Shown here: one piece after another, positions 25,231 through 32,607 of the stretch | Numbering within the stretch: the first letter of the stretch is position 1 | Layout: every line of letters begins with the position of its first letter | NCBI GenBank assembly: GCA_903953565.1 | Contig: CAJBKE010000070.1 | Span: 1 to 37,649 of the forward strand | Direction: 5' to 3' | Length of the DNA: 37,649 bases | DNA from: an uncultured Verrucomicrobiota bacterium | GTDB lineage: Bacteria; Verrucomicrobiota; Verrucomicrobiia; Chthoniobacterales; JACTMZ01 | Notes under the pieces: model-generated | Seen by the model: only the letters and a program-made list of their open reading frames with translations | Told to the model about the DNA's origin: nothing | Database searches by the model: none | Made by a program: the position numbers and the translations under genes

Positions 25231-25617
25231 CTACGGGAAAAGATCCACCCCGAAACGCTTCGCAATCAATGCGGTGATGACAAAGCAGACAAAGGTGAGC
25301 AGAGCGCACCAGAGCAAGGACCACCAAAAACCGACCCCTTTGTTCAGCAGCCATGGCATGAGCAGGAACATCGGCAACGTCGGGATGACATACCAGAAGG
25401 TGTAGAAAGCGTGATTCGACAGCTTGGACGCGCCCTGCTTTTCGAGGTGCAGCCAGACGAGCACCATGATGGTGACAAAGGGCAACGAGGAAACGAGCGC
25501 ACCGATCCGGTCGCTGCGCTTGGCCAATTCGGAGACCAGCACAATGACAAAGGCGGTCACCGCATACTTCGTGATCAAAAGGGTCACTTGCGGATCATGC
25601 CCTTCGGCCGGAAGCAT
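25231..25617 (-). CDS. DUF3147 family membrane protein
   Basis: 128 residues with four hydrophobic helices. ITKYAVTAFVIVLVSELAKRSDRIGALVSSLP and IMVLVWLHLE match the DUF3147 pattern of a small inner-membrane protein of unknown function. ATG 25617 gives a 10-residue polar leader; a GTG at 25587 (VTLLITKYAV) is equally plausible. It is the last of four minus-strand genes behind the DUF2231 gene, separated by 32 bases. Confidence 0.75.
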   Translation of the reverse strand: MLPAEGHDPQVTLLITKYAVTAFVIVLVSELAKRSDRIGALVSSLPFVTIMVLVWLHLEKQGASKLSNHAFYTFWYVIPTLPMFLLMPWLLNKGVGFWWSLLWCALLTFVCFVITALIAKRFGVDLFP

Positions 25618-25649
25618 TGCAACGACTGCCCGGCAGCGAACTACTGTCC

Positions 25650-26183
25650 TTACTCCTCTTCCTGCTCATCGCCGCCCCGACCGCGTTGCCCGGCGCTTTC
25701 CAACGGCGCGCCGGCCGTTGCTGGTTTTCCCGCCGTTACACCCGCCCCATGACGATAAACAAGTTGTCCGCCGAGGTGCGCGGCCTGGACGACGCAGTAA
25801 GCAGCGCTGAGCGCCGCGATGGCCGAGAGAACGCTGAAGACCCGGCCGGTGAATCCGCGCCTGTCCGCAAAATAGACCGCGATGGCGGCAAGGAACGCGG
25901 CCACGATGCCTGCATTGCGCGCGTTTTCGCCCCACCGCTCGTGGTTCTCGAGCAGACTTTCCGCCGCAGGGACAGCATGCTCGACCTTCTCTTCATCCTC
26001 CTTGCCCGTGTTCACCGCAATAACCGCGCCAACCGCCCCTGCAACGAGGAGCACCGCGGCAAACAGGGGCAAGTTCCAGCGCCTGACAAAAACGGCCATC
26101 ACGGCCATCGCCGCACCGAGCAGCAGAAATGCGATGGGAAAATGAACCGTGGCCGGATGGAGAGGATCGGGAAAAGGAATCAT
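25650..26183 (-). CDS. DUF2231 family membrane protein
   Basis: 177 residues with four hydrophobic helices and an acidic tail. PDPLHPATVHFPIAFLLLGA near the start is the DUF2231 signature, including the conserved HP and HFP histidines; a further His lies in LLENHERWGENA. The histidines in the membrane have led to suggestions of heme or metal binding. I chose ATG 26183 (MIPFPDPLHP), which overlaps the rubrerythrin stop by ATGA; a longer frame would start within the rubrerythrin gene. The tail ends EQEEE. Confidence 0.82.
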   Translation of the reverse strand: MIPFPDPLHPATVHFPIAFLLLGAAMAVMAVFVRRWNLPLFAAVLLVAGAVGAVIAVNTGKEDEEKVEHAVPAAESLLENHERWGENARNAGIVAAFLAAIAVYFADRRGFTGRVFSVLSAIAALSAAYCVVQAAHLGGQLVYRHGAGVTAGKPATAGAPLESAGQRGRGGDEQEEE

Positions 26184-26791
26184 TCCACTTTCTTGTAATT
26201 CATACCCGAACCGCGGCAAACCGAACAAACCGCCGGAACGGCGTCCATAGTGGTCATCCCACACGTCTGGCAAACAAAGTAATCCGCAGCCGGTTTTCCG
26301 CCGAGACGGTTCAGACTCCTTTGGAAGAGACGCGCATGCGCCCTTTCCGATTCGCGCGCGAAACGGAACGCGCGCTCCGCCGCGGGAATTCCCTGGCGGC
26401 GCGCCGTGCGGATGTAGTCTGGATACATCACGCGGCTTTCCTGCTGCTCATCGGCCACCGACTCCGCGAGATTGTCCCGCGTCGATTTCACCTTGGTCTG
26501 CGTGTAGGGCAATTTATCCTGCATGACACCTAAGGTGCGCAGAGCCCGCCGATGGTTGTCGCGGTGGATGGCCTCGGAAAACGCCGCCGCCCGGAATAGT
26601 TTGGCCGCATCAGGATAGCCTTCGCGCATCGCTTGCTTCGCGCATGCTGTGTAGAAACTCGAGGCCTGCGCCTCGCCTCTGTAGGCCGCCTTAAGATTGC
26701 CCACAGTTTCGGGCGCAGCCGGTTGCGGTTGCGCCTGCGCCGTGGCGAGCAGAGCGCAGAGGCCGAGCAGCGTGAAATAATGCGGCTTCAC
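26180..26791 (-). CDS. exported rubrerythrin-like protein
   Basis: 203 residues. A signal peptide (GLCALLATAQA, cleavage near 20) precedes a rubrerythrin four-helix domain: E40 in YRGEAQASSFY, FSEAIHRDNH (Glu, His), ADEQQESRVMY and ESERAHARLF (Glu, Glu, His), matching diiron ligands. A rubredoxin-like C-terminus has VCQTC and VCSVC, two Cys-x2-Cys sites. Rubrerythrins reduce hydrogen peroxide; most are cytoplasmic. The start is GTG 26791. It is coupled to the DUF2231 gene by ATGA and follows the cysteine-rich lipoprotein gene by 43 bases. Confidence 0.9.
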   Translation of the reverse strand: MKPHYFTLLGLCALLATAQAQPQPAAPETVGNLKAAYRGEAQASSFYTACAKQAMREGYPDAAKLFRAAAFSEAIHRDNHRRALRTLGVMQDKLPYTQTKVKSTRDNLAESVADEQQESRVMYPDYIRTARRQGIPAAERAFRFARESERAHARLFQRSLNRLGGKPAADYFVCQTCGMTTMDAVPAVCSVCRGSGMNYKKVE

Positions 26792-26834
26792 GAAGATGTG
26801 TTTGCTTTTGTTTCGATGACTCGCGCGCAGGAGG

Positions 26835-27161
26835 TCAGGAGGACTTTTTCTGCGGAGCCGGACGCAGTTCCACCATGCAGGCGCGCATGCTCTTGCCGCA
26901 TTTAGGGCAGGTTCCCGCCATTTCGCCGGTCGACAAATACTTCCGGGCCATCTCGGAACAATACGGGCAGGCGCGATGCTGATGCGTGGGCCCCATGGTG
27001 AACATACCCGGCTTGCCCGCAGGCGAATCCGACGCCACCCAGACAGATTGGCAACCGGTGCACATCACAGCCTGTCGCTTGGCCAAGGGCGACGACGGAC
27101 ACCACGCAGCGCAGCCCACCAGGAGCAACGACGAAGTAATCAGCAGTATCATCTTTTTCAT
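26835..27161 (-). CDS. cysteine-rich lipoprotein with three Cys-x2-Cys motifs
   Basis: 108 residues starting MKKMILLITSSLLLVGC; the lipobox LVGC gives lipidation at C17. The mature part has CTGC (34-37), CPYC (65-68) and CPKC (85-88), plus HQH (60-62), suggesting a zinc-ribbon or rubredoxin-like metal site. I know no family name. It is the first gene of the run leading to rubrerythrin, DUF2231 and DUF3147. An envelope redox or metal-handling role is inferred from the motifs and the neighbours. Confidence 0.7.
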   Translation of the reverse strand: MKKMILLITSSLLLVGCAAWCPSSPLAKRQAVMCTGCQSVWVASDSPAGKPGMFTMGPTHQHRACPYCSEMARKYLSTGEMAGTCPKCGKSMRACMVELRPAPQKKSS

Positions 27162-27345
27162 ACTCGCCAACAATCGCCCAACTCGCCGCAGCGCACCATG
27201 GGGTCTCCGCCCCAAGACGATTTTGGAAAACAGGGACCACGCCAAACCCGTTCGACTCTGTTGGAAAGCGGCCTTCGAGAAAAAACTCGCGCCGACCCAT
27301 TGCGCGGGGTCCGGAGCAGTGCAACGTTCCGCCGTCATCCCGCAC

Positions 27346-28167
27346 ATGCCCATGCACCGACTACTCTCCCTTGCTGTCGCCGTCTGTTTTCCCGGCGGCA
27401 CGGCCCTTGCCGCCCTCGCCACCGCCAAAGAGTCCGATTGGCGCGAGCACGCCGCACGGACTCTCGAGATGCGGCGCCACGAACCCCCGCCCGTTCGCCG
27501 CGCCACGCCCCGCTCGCCCTATCCGTGGAAACGCAACATCATGACCACCGTCTTTTGGATCGGCGAGGCCGCCGCCCAAAACAATCCGGTGCCGAATGAC
27601 AAAAGCTCTTGGGACACACGATGGGCCGACAATTACGGAGGTTATGACAATCCTGATCCGCGCGACCGGCGCGGTTACTTGCCTGCCGCTTTCATCCCGC
27701 AGCAAAATCCCTTTTACATCGCCCTGCCCTACAACGACGTCACCCGCGGCGGCACCAAATCCGAAGCCGCCGAGGTTGTTCCGTGGTTCAAGGACGCCTT
27801 CGTCAGCTCCGGACGCAGCGTTCTCAAAGGACGCTGGCTTGCCATCCACTACCGCGGACGCGTGGCCTTCGCCCAGTGGGAGGACGTTGGACCTTTCCGG
27901 ACCGACCACTGGGAATACGTCTTCGGCGACGAGCGGCCCTCACCCAACCGCAACAAGGGCGCCGGACTCGATATCTCGCCCGCGGTGCGCGACTACCTCG
28001 GGATGAAGAGCAACGACTATGTGGACTGGCGCTTCGTCGAATTCTCCGAGGTCCCTATGGGGCCATGGGCCCTGCACGGGGAAAACAATTGCTTCATCAA
28101 ACTTCGCCGCGGCACCAACCGGGATCTGGCCGACGCCTCGCCCGCATCGTCGTCGCGCGCGAACTGA
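27346..28167 (+). CDS. exported protein with RlpA-like (double-psi barrel) segment
   Basis: 273 residues. An N-terminal signal peptide (MHRLLSLAVAVCFPGGTALAA) is followed by a basic, proline-rich stretch and a compact C-terminal region. WEDVGPFRTDHWEYVFGD (about 178-195) and GLDISPAVRDYLGM (about 206-220) resemble the DRGPF...DLSxAAAxxLGM pattern of RlpA-type double-psi beta-barrels, including the catalytic-type Asp. It could act on peptidoglycan, but the insert between the two motifs is longer than in RlpA. The start is ATG 27346 or 27352. It diverges from the lipoprotein gene. Confidence 0.55.
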   Translation: MPMHRLLSLAVAVCFPGGTALAALATAKESDWREHAARTLEMRRHEPPPVRRATPRSPYPWKRNIMTTVFWIGEAAAQNNPVPNDKSSWDTRWADNYGGYDNPDPRDRRGYLPAAFIPQQNPFYIALPYNDVTRGGTKSEAAEVVPWFKDAFVSSGRSVLKGRWLAIHYRGRVAFAQWEDVGPFRTDHWEYVFGDERPSPNRNKGAGLDISPAVRDYLGMKSNDYVDWRFVEFSEVPMGPWALHGENNCFIKLRRGTNRDLADASPASSSRAN

Positions 28168-28206
28168 TCACCCCTGTCGCCGCCGACCCAGGGCTCGTCG
28201 CGGGCT

Positions 28207-28395
28207 TCAGGGACGCTCGTTGGAGAACGCCACTTCCTCCCGAACGACCACATTCGCTTTCACGGCCCGCTCGAGGATGAGGATCATGTAACGATGGCGC
28301 GACATGCGGGAGGTTGCCGCCAACTCATCCAAACGCTTGACGGTTTGCGGGGACAATTGAACCGCAATGGCGCGTGTCTTTCTCTCAGTCTTCAC
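28207..28395 (-). CDS. small ribbon-helix-helix DNA-binding protein
   Basis: 62 residues starting at GTG 28395. KTRAIAVQLSPQTVKRLDELAATSRMSRHRYMILILERAV fits a ribbon-helix-helix fold: a short strand, then two helices with the usual Arg/Ser turn. Such proteins bind DNA as dimers and are often antitoxins or small regulators. No toxin gene follows it; the next frame is a convergent exported protein. It is divergent from a second RHH-like gene across 117 bases. Confidence 0.65.
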   Translation of the reverse strand: MKTERKTRAIAVQLSPQTVKRLDELAATSRMSRHRYMILILERAVKANVVVREEVAFSNERP

Positions 28396-28477
28396 AGGAT
28401 TAAGGGTCGTTTAAACAACACTAATTCCTTCGCGAGCGATAGGCAAATGTTATGCCGCATCGTAAAACCATTGCCGC

Positions 28478-28509
28478 CTGTATCAGTTGTATATAAAAAT
28501 GGGATACAG
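28478..28509. promoter_or_regulatory. inverted repeat over an A+T-rich promoter-like core
   Basis: CTGTATC (28478-28484) and GATACAG (28503-28509) are perfect 7-bp arms around TTGTATATAAAAATGG. A TATAAA-like -10 box (28492-28497) lies between the arms, and the repeat ends four bases before ATG 28513. This is a plausible operator for one of the two RHH proteins. Confidence 0.5.
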
Positions 28510-28512
28510 CAT

Positions 28513-28686
28513 ATGCTTTCACGAGAATCAGGTCCGCATAAAGAAACCATCTTGCTCCATGGGCTCACGCCGCATGTCGAGGAAGGTCTGGCCGAACGAG
28601 CCGAAGCGCACGATCGCGACGTTGCCGACGAAGCAGCAGACATCATCGAGCGGCATGTCATGGAAAGCAGCGACGACATAAGTTAA
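28513..28686 (+). CDS. small RHH/FitA-like protein
   Basis: 57 residues. ILLHGLTPHVEEGLAERA followed by a second helix (DVADEAADIIERHV) matches the strand-helix-helix form of Arc/FitA-type antitoxins. No PIN-domain toxin follows it. ATG 28513 is preceded by the inverted repeat and an A+T-rich core. The stop shares TTAA (28683-28686) with the convergent small gene. Likely a regulator or solitary antitoxin; confidence is moderate because of its length. Confidence 0.55.
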   Translation: MLSRESGPHKETILLHGLTPHVEEGLAERAEAHDRDVADEAADIIERHVMESSDDIS

Positions 28687-28886
28687 TCGGCCTGTCGCCG
28701 CGCCCCGGCTTCATCCGGGATCCGCAACGCCTCCAGCCTCTCCTCGATCCATCGCGCGTCACCGAACAAGGGTTCGTCCGCTGCGTTGCCGGCCGCACCT
28801 TCATTCGCCGCGCCGGCACCTTCGTTGAGCATCTTGGAAAATTCCATCGCAAGGAAACATTCGCAGCGCAGCGCCGCGTCAGCCAT
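28683..28886 (-). CDS. small hypothetical protein
   Basis: 67 residues, polar, with three Ala/Gly-rich segments and a helical end (ARWIEERLEALRIPDEAG). I see no known domain. The main support is the 4-base stop overlap with the convergent RHH-like gene, a layout shared with two well-supported pairs in the window. Two cysteines occur near the start (RCEC). Confidence 0.4.
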   Translation of the reverse strand: MADAALRCECFLAMEFSKMLNEGAGAANEGAAGNAADEPLFGDARWIEERLEALRIPDEAGARRQAD

Positions 28887-29332
28887 GGGATAAACACCTG
28901 CCTTTCGTTCTCCGTCCGGCAGCGCACGTTATCGGGATGAAAAAACCCGAGCATTGGTCGCAACCAACGACCCGCGTCCACGAATCCCGCGACGACCGCG
29001 CCCGCACAAGGGCCGGCAAAACCGCCGACAGCAAAGTCCGCAGCGAGAGCCGTCACCTCGCCGCGCTCGAAGACAACGCCGAAACCAAAGTCCGCCACCA
29101 AGCCACGGAGGCGAAGACAGACCAAACCAGCCACAGCCGAGCATAGCGAGACGGCCGAGGCCGCCAGGCCGCAGGCAAATAGACGCGGATAAAAACCGGA
29201 TAAGATCTCAGACGGCTGACGATTTTCTGCCGGGGTCACCCGGCAGAAAATAAATCCTGTCTTTTATCCGTGTTAATCCGTGGCCTGTCTTTTTCTGACT
29301 CCACCCTCCCTGCTCCCCGCTCCCCGCTTCCC
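28887..29332. other. 446-base region without a convincing gene
   Basis: A 69-codon plus-strand frame (28937-29146) encodes a very polar sequence, with no domain and no ribosome binding site. A minus-strand frame there is Gly/Arg-rich and not convincing. The right half holds the nested palindrome at 29186-29270 and a C-rich stretch ending near 29332. Confidence 0.55.
29186..29270. repeat. nested palindrome with a 13-bp inner hairpin
   Basis: Outer arms CGGATAAAA (29186-29194) and TTTTATCCG (29262-29270) enclose ATTTTCTGCCGGG (29222-29234), loop GTCA, CCCGGCAGAAAAT (29239-29251); all are perfect. It could be a terminator or a mobile palindromic unit. Confidence 0.7.
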
Positions 29333-29545
29333 TCACAGCCACCACCAATCCTCCACCGCTTTTTCGTAGCCGCGCTTGGCTGTTTCCCCCGGACGCCATT
29401 CGTCGAAGCTCTTCATCGCCAATTTGCCGTTCTTTCCCCGGATTTTCGGCGGGGCCGCTTTGCTCCATTTGACCGGATCCCGCGAGGGTTGCGTCGCGTG
29501 ATGCGCAGTGACGGTGTTCGCATTGATGTGTCGAAGTGTGGTCAT
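29333..29545 (-). CDS. small hypothetical protein with aromatic C-terminus
   Basis: 70 residues from ATG 29545. A basic middle (WSKAAPPKIRGKNGKLAM) leads to SFDEWRPGETAKRGYEKAVEDWWWL at the end (last residues DWWWL). The composition looks protein-like and not random, but I know no family. It is divergent from the CheB-CheR gene. An upstream extension to 29599 is possible. Confidence 0.4.
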   Translation of the reverse strand: MTTLRHINANTVTAHHATQPSRDPVKWSKAAPPKIRGKNGKLAMKSFDEWRPGETAKRGYEKAVEDWWWL

Positions 29546-29643
29546 GAGGAAAGCCAACGCGTGCGCCTCACTTGCTGCGAGGAGGAGTTCACCTACCACC
29601 GCGCGCCATTTGCCCCTTGTAGGTTCGGACAGCGCGCACGATC

Positions 29644-32607
29644 ATGACTCTGTTGAAGAACAGCCGCAGCACACCGCGGCGCGAGACGGCTCCCGAGAAG
29701 CCCTCCGGCGCTTCGGTCCCGAGCTTCCCCGTGGTGGGGATTGGAGCTTCAGCCGGGGGTTTGGCCGCTTTCGAGGCCTTTTTCGCGGGCCTGCCCGCCG
29801 ACCGGGATCCGGGCATGGCTTTCGTCCTCGTCCAACACCTCGCCCCGGACCACAAAAGCATCCTCGGCGATATCATCCAGCGGTGCACGCGCATGGCAGT
29901 GCATGAAGTGAGCGACGGCATGGTGGTGCAACCGAATTGCACCTACATCATCCCGCCCGGCCACGACATGGCGCTGCTCAATGGAACGCTGCAACTCCTC
30001 AAACCCTCGCCCGCGCGCGGACAACGCCTGCCCATCGATTTTTTCTTCCGCTCACTCGCCCAAGACCAGCGCGAGCGCGCCATCGGCATCATTCTGTCCG
30101 GCACCGGCACCGACGGCACGCTCGGTGTGCGCGCCATCAAAGGCGAGAACGGCCTGGTCATGGCACAGAATCCGGAATCCGCCGAATTCGACGGCATGCC
30201 ACGCAGTGCCATTGGCACGGGTTTGGTCGATTACGTGATGCCGCCGGCGGAAATGCCGGCCAAGTTGATCGCTTACGCCGAGCACCTCACCGGCCGTCCC
30301 CGCCTCGAGACCGTGGCCACGACCGAAACGGAGAATGCCCTGAAGAAACTTTTCGTCCTTCTCCGCACCCAGACCGGCCACGACTTCTCGCTCTACAAAC
30401 CGAGCACGATCAACCGCCGCATCGAGCGCCGCATGGCGCTCCATCAGATCGACCGCCTCGAGTCCTACGTCGCCTACCTCAATACAACCCCCGACGAAGT
30501 CGAAGCCCTTTTCCGCGACCTGCTCATCAACGTGACGCGCTTCTTCCGCGATCCGGAGGCCTTTGCCGTGCTGAACAAGGACGTTATCCCCGGCCTCTTC
30601 GAGCGTCGTCCGCCCGGCGCATCCTTGCGCCTCTGGGTGGTTGGTTGCTCGACCGGGGAGGAGGCCTACTCATTGGCCATCCTTCTCGCCGAGCGCATGG
30701 AGACGCTCAAGCGCAGCACCCCGATCCAGCTCTTCGCCACCGACATCGACAGCCGCGCCATCGCCATGGCCCGCGCCGGAATCTATCCGTCGAGCATCTC
30801 GGTCGATGTCTCGCCGGAACGCCTTGCCCGCTTCTTCACCCTCGATACCGACGGCAGCGTCTACCGCATCAACAAGAGCATCCGCGACATGCTCGTCTTC
30901 TCCGAGCACGACGTGACCAGAGATCCTCCGTTTTCCAAACTCGACCTGATCAGCTGCCGCAATCTCCTCATCTACCTCACGCCCGAACTGCAAAAGAAGG
31001 TCGTGCCGCTTTTCCACTACGCCCTCAATCCGGACGGCGTCCTTCTCCTCGGCAACTCGGAGAGCGTGGGCGAAGCCGCCGCCCTCTTCCGGGCCATCGA
31101 TCAAAAAGCCAAGCTCTACCGCCGCCAAGAATCCGGACTCACCGCACACGGGAAAACGACTTTTCCCCAGGCCTTGTCGGGCGATCGCGTCTTTCCGCAT
31201 CTCCCGCAGACGCCCCGCGGCGCGCCGACGAAAACCCCCGTGCGCGAACTCGTGGAACGAGAACTCCTCGCCCATGCGGCCATGTTCGGTGCGCTGGTCA
31301 ACGCCCGCGGCGACATCTTCTACCTGCACGGACGCACCGGACTCTACCTTGAGCCTTCCACCGGCGAACCTGGCGTCAGCAACATCCTCACCATGGCGCG
31401 CGAAGGACTGCGTCCTGCCGTGACCTCGGCTTTGCGCAAAGCGGCCAAAGGTTCGGCCGCCGTTCATCTGCCGCGCGTGGGCATCGTCGGCAACGCACAT
31501 TCCCTCGAGGCCGACCTCACGGTGCGCCCGGTCGCGGCAGGCAATAAGGACGAACCATCGCTCTTCATGGTTGTTCTCCAGCCGTCGCCGCCGGTCGCCG
31601 AGAAAGCGGTCCGCGCCCGCCGCGGCCACGGCACCGGCATCGCCGCGTTGCGCCGGGAGTTGCAGGCCAAGGAGGAATATCTGCGCAGCGCCAACGAGCA
31701 GCTGCAGAGCGCGACCGAGGGTCTCCAGTCGGCCAACGAGGAAATGCAATCGGTCAACGAGGAGTTGCAATCAACCAACGAGGAGCTCGAGACATCCAAA
31801 GAGGAACTCCAGTCGGTCAACGAAGAACTCAGCACGGTCAACGCCGAACTCCAGAGCAAAGTGCTCGGTCTGACCCAGGCCAACAACGACATGAACAATC
31901 TGCTGGCCGGCACCGGCATCGGCACGGTGTTCGTCGACCAACAACTGCGCATCATGCGCTTTACCCCCGCGGCCAGCACCATCATCAACCTCATCCTCAG
32001 CGACGTCGGACGCCCCGTCTCGCACGTTGTTTCGAATCTCGTCGGCTACGACCGCCTTGTCGCGGACACCATGGAAGTCCTCGACACGCTCGTGCCGAAG
32101 GAAATCGAGGTCCGGACCAACGAGGACAAGTTCTACACCATGCGCATCCAGCCCTACCGCACGCTGGAAAACGTCATCGAGGGCGCCGTCATTTCTTTCG
32201 TCGACATCACCGCCATGGTGCAGACACGCGAGGAACTGCGCAAAGCCAACGACCTCCTCCGCCTCGCCGTCGTTGTCCGCGACGCGCACGATGCCGTCAC
32301 AGTGCAGGACCTCGAGGGCAACACCCGCGCATGGAACCCCGCGGCGTCGCGCATATATGGCTGGAGCGAAGCCGAGGCGCTGCAGATGAATTTCCGCGAC
32401 CGCGTGCCGGTCGAACTGCAAACGCAGGAATTCGACAAATTCCGTCTCCTCGCCCGCGGGGAAGTCTTGCCCGCCTATCCGTCGTCCCGCCGGACCAAAG
32501 ACGCCCGGGTTCTCGACGTCGAGGTCACAGCCACCGCCCTGATCGACGCTTCCGGCCAAGTCTATGCCGTCGCCACAACGGAGCACATCAGGAACAAGAC
32601 CGTATGA
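29644..32607 (+). CDS. CheB-CheR-PAS fusion protein
   Basis: 987 residues. CheB methylesterase (about 30-215): IGASAGGL with its Ser, LVQHLAPDHKS with His, TGTDGT with Asp. CheR methyltransferase (about 230-500): a helical N-domain and the SAM motif VVGCSTGEEAYSLA near 331, then SCRNLLIYL. A coiled coil (about 670-742) of heptads such as NEELQST and NEELSTV joins two PAS domains (about 750-865 and 870-985). It probably methylates or demethylates glutamates on a partner, under PAS control. Relatives often end in a histidine kinase; this one does not. It is coupled to the next gene by ATGA at 32604. Confidence 0.92.
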   Translation: MTLLKNSRSTPRRETAPEKPSGASVPSFPVVGIGASAGGLAAFEAFFAGLPADRDPGMAFVLVQHLAPDHKSILGDIIQRCTRMAVHEVSDGMVVQPNCTYIIPPGHDMALLNGTLQLLKPSPARGQRLPIDFFFRSLAQDQRERAIGIILSGTGTDGTLGVRAIKGENGLVMAQNPESAEFDGMPRSAIGTGLVDYVMPPAEMPAKLIAYAEHLTGRPRLETVATTETENALKKLFVLLRTQTGHDFSLYKPSTINRRIERRMALHQIDRLESYVAYLNTTPDEVEALFRDLLINVTRFFRDPEAFAVLNKDVIPGLFERRPPGASLRLWVVGCSTGEEAYSLAILLAERMETLKRSTPIQLFATDIDSRAIAMARAGIYPSSISVDVSPERLARFFTLDTDGSVYRINKSIRDMLVFSEHDVTRDPPFSKLDLISCRNLLIYLTPELQKKVVPLFHYALNPDGVLLLGNSESVGEAAALFRAIDQKAKLYRRQESGLTAHGKTTFPQALSGDRVFPHLPQTPRGAPTKTPVRELVERELLAHAAMFGALVNARGDIFYLHGRTGLYLEPSTGEPGVSNILTMAREGLRPAVTSALRKAAKGSAAVHLPRVGIVGNAHSLEADLTVRPVAAGNKDEPSLFMVVLQPSPPVAEKAVRARRGHGTGIAALRRELQAKEEYLRSANEQLQSATEGLQSANEEMQSVNEELQSTNEELETSKEELQSVNEELSTVNAELQSKVLGLTQANNDMNNLLAGTGIGTVFVDQQLRIMRFTPAASTIINLILSDVGRPVSHVVSNLVGYDRLVADTMEVLDTLVPKEIEVRTNEDKFYTMRIQPYRTLENVIEGAVISFVDITAMVQTREELRKANDLLRLAVVVRDAHDAVTVQDLEGNTRAWNPAASRIYGWSEAEALQMNFRDRVPVELQTQEFDKFRLLARGEVLPAYPSSRRTKDARVLDVEVTATALIDASGQVYAVATTEHIRNKTV

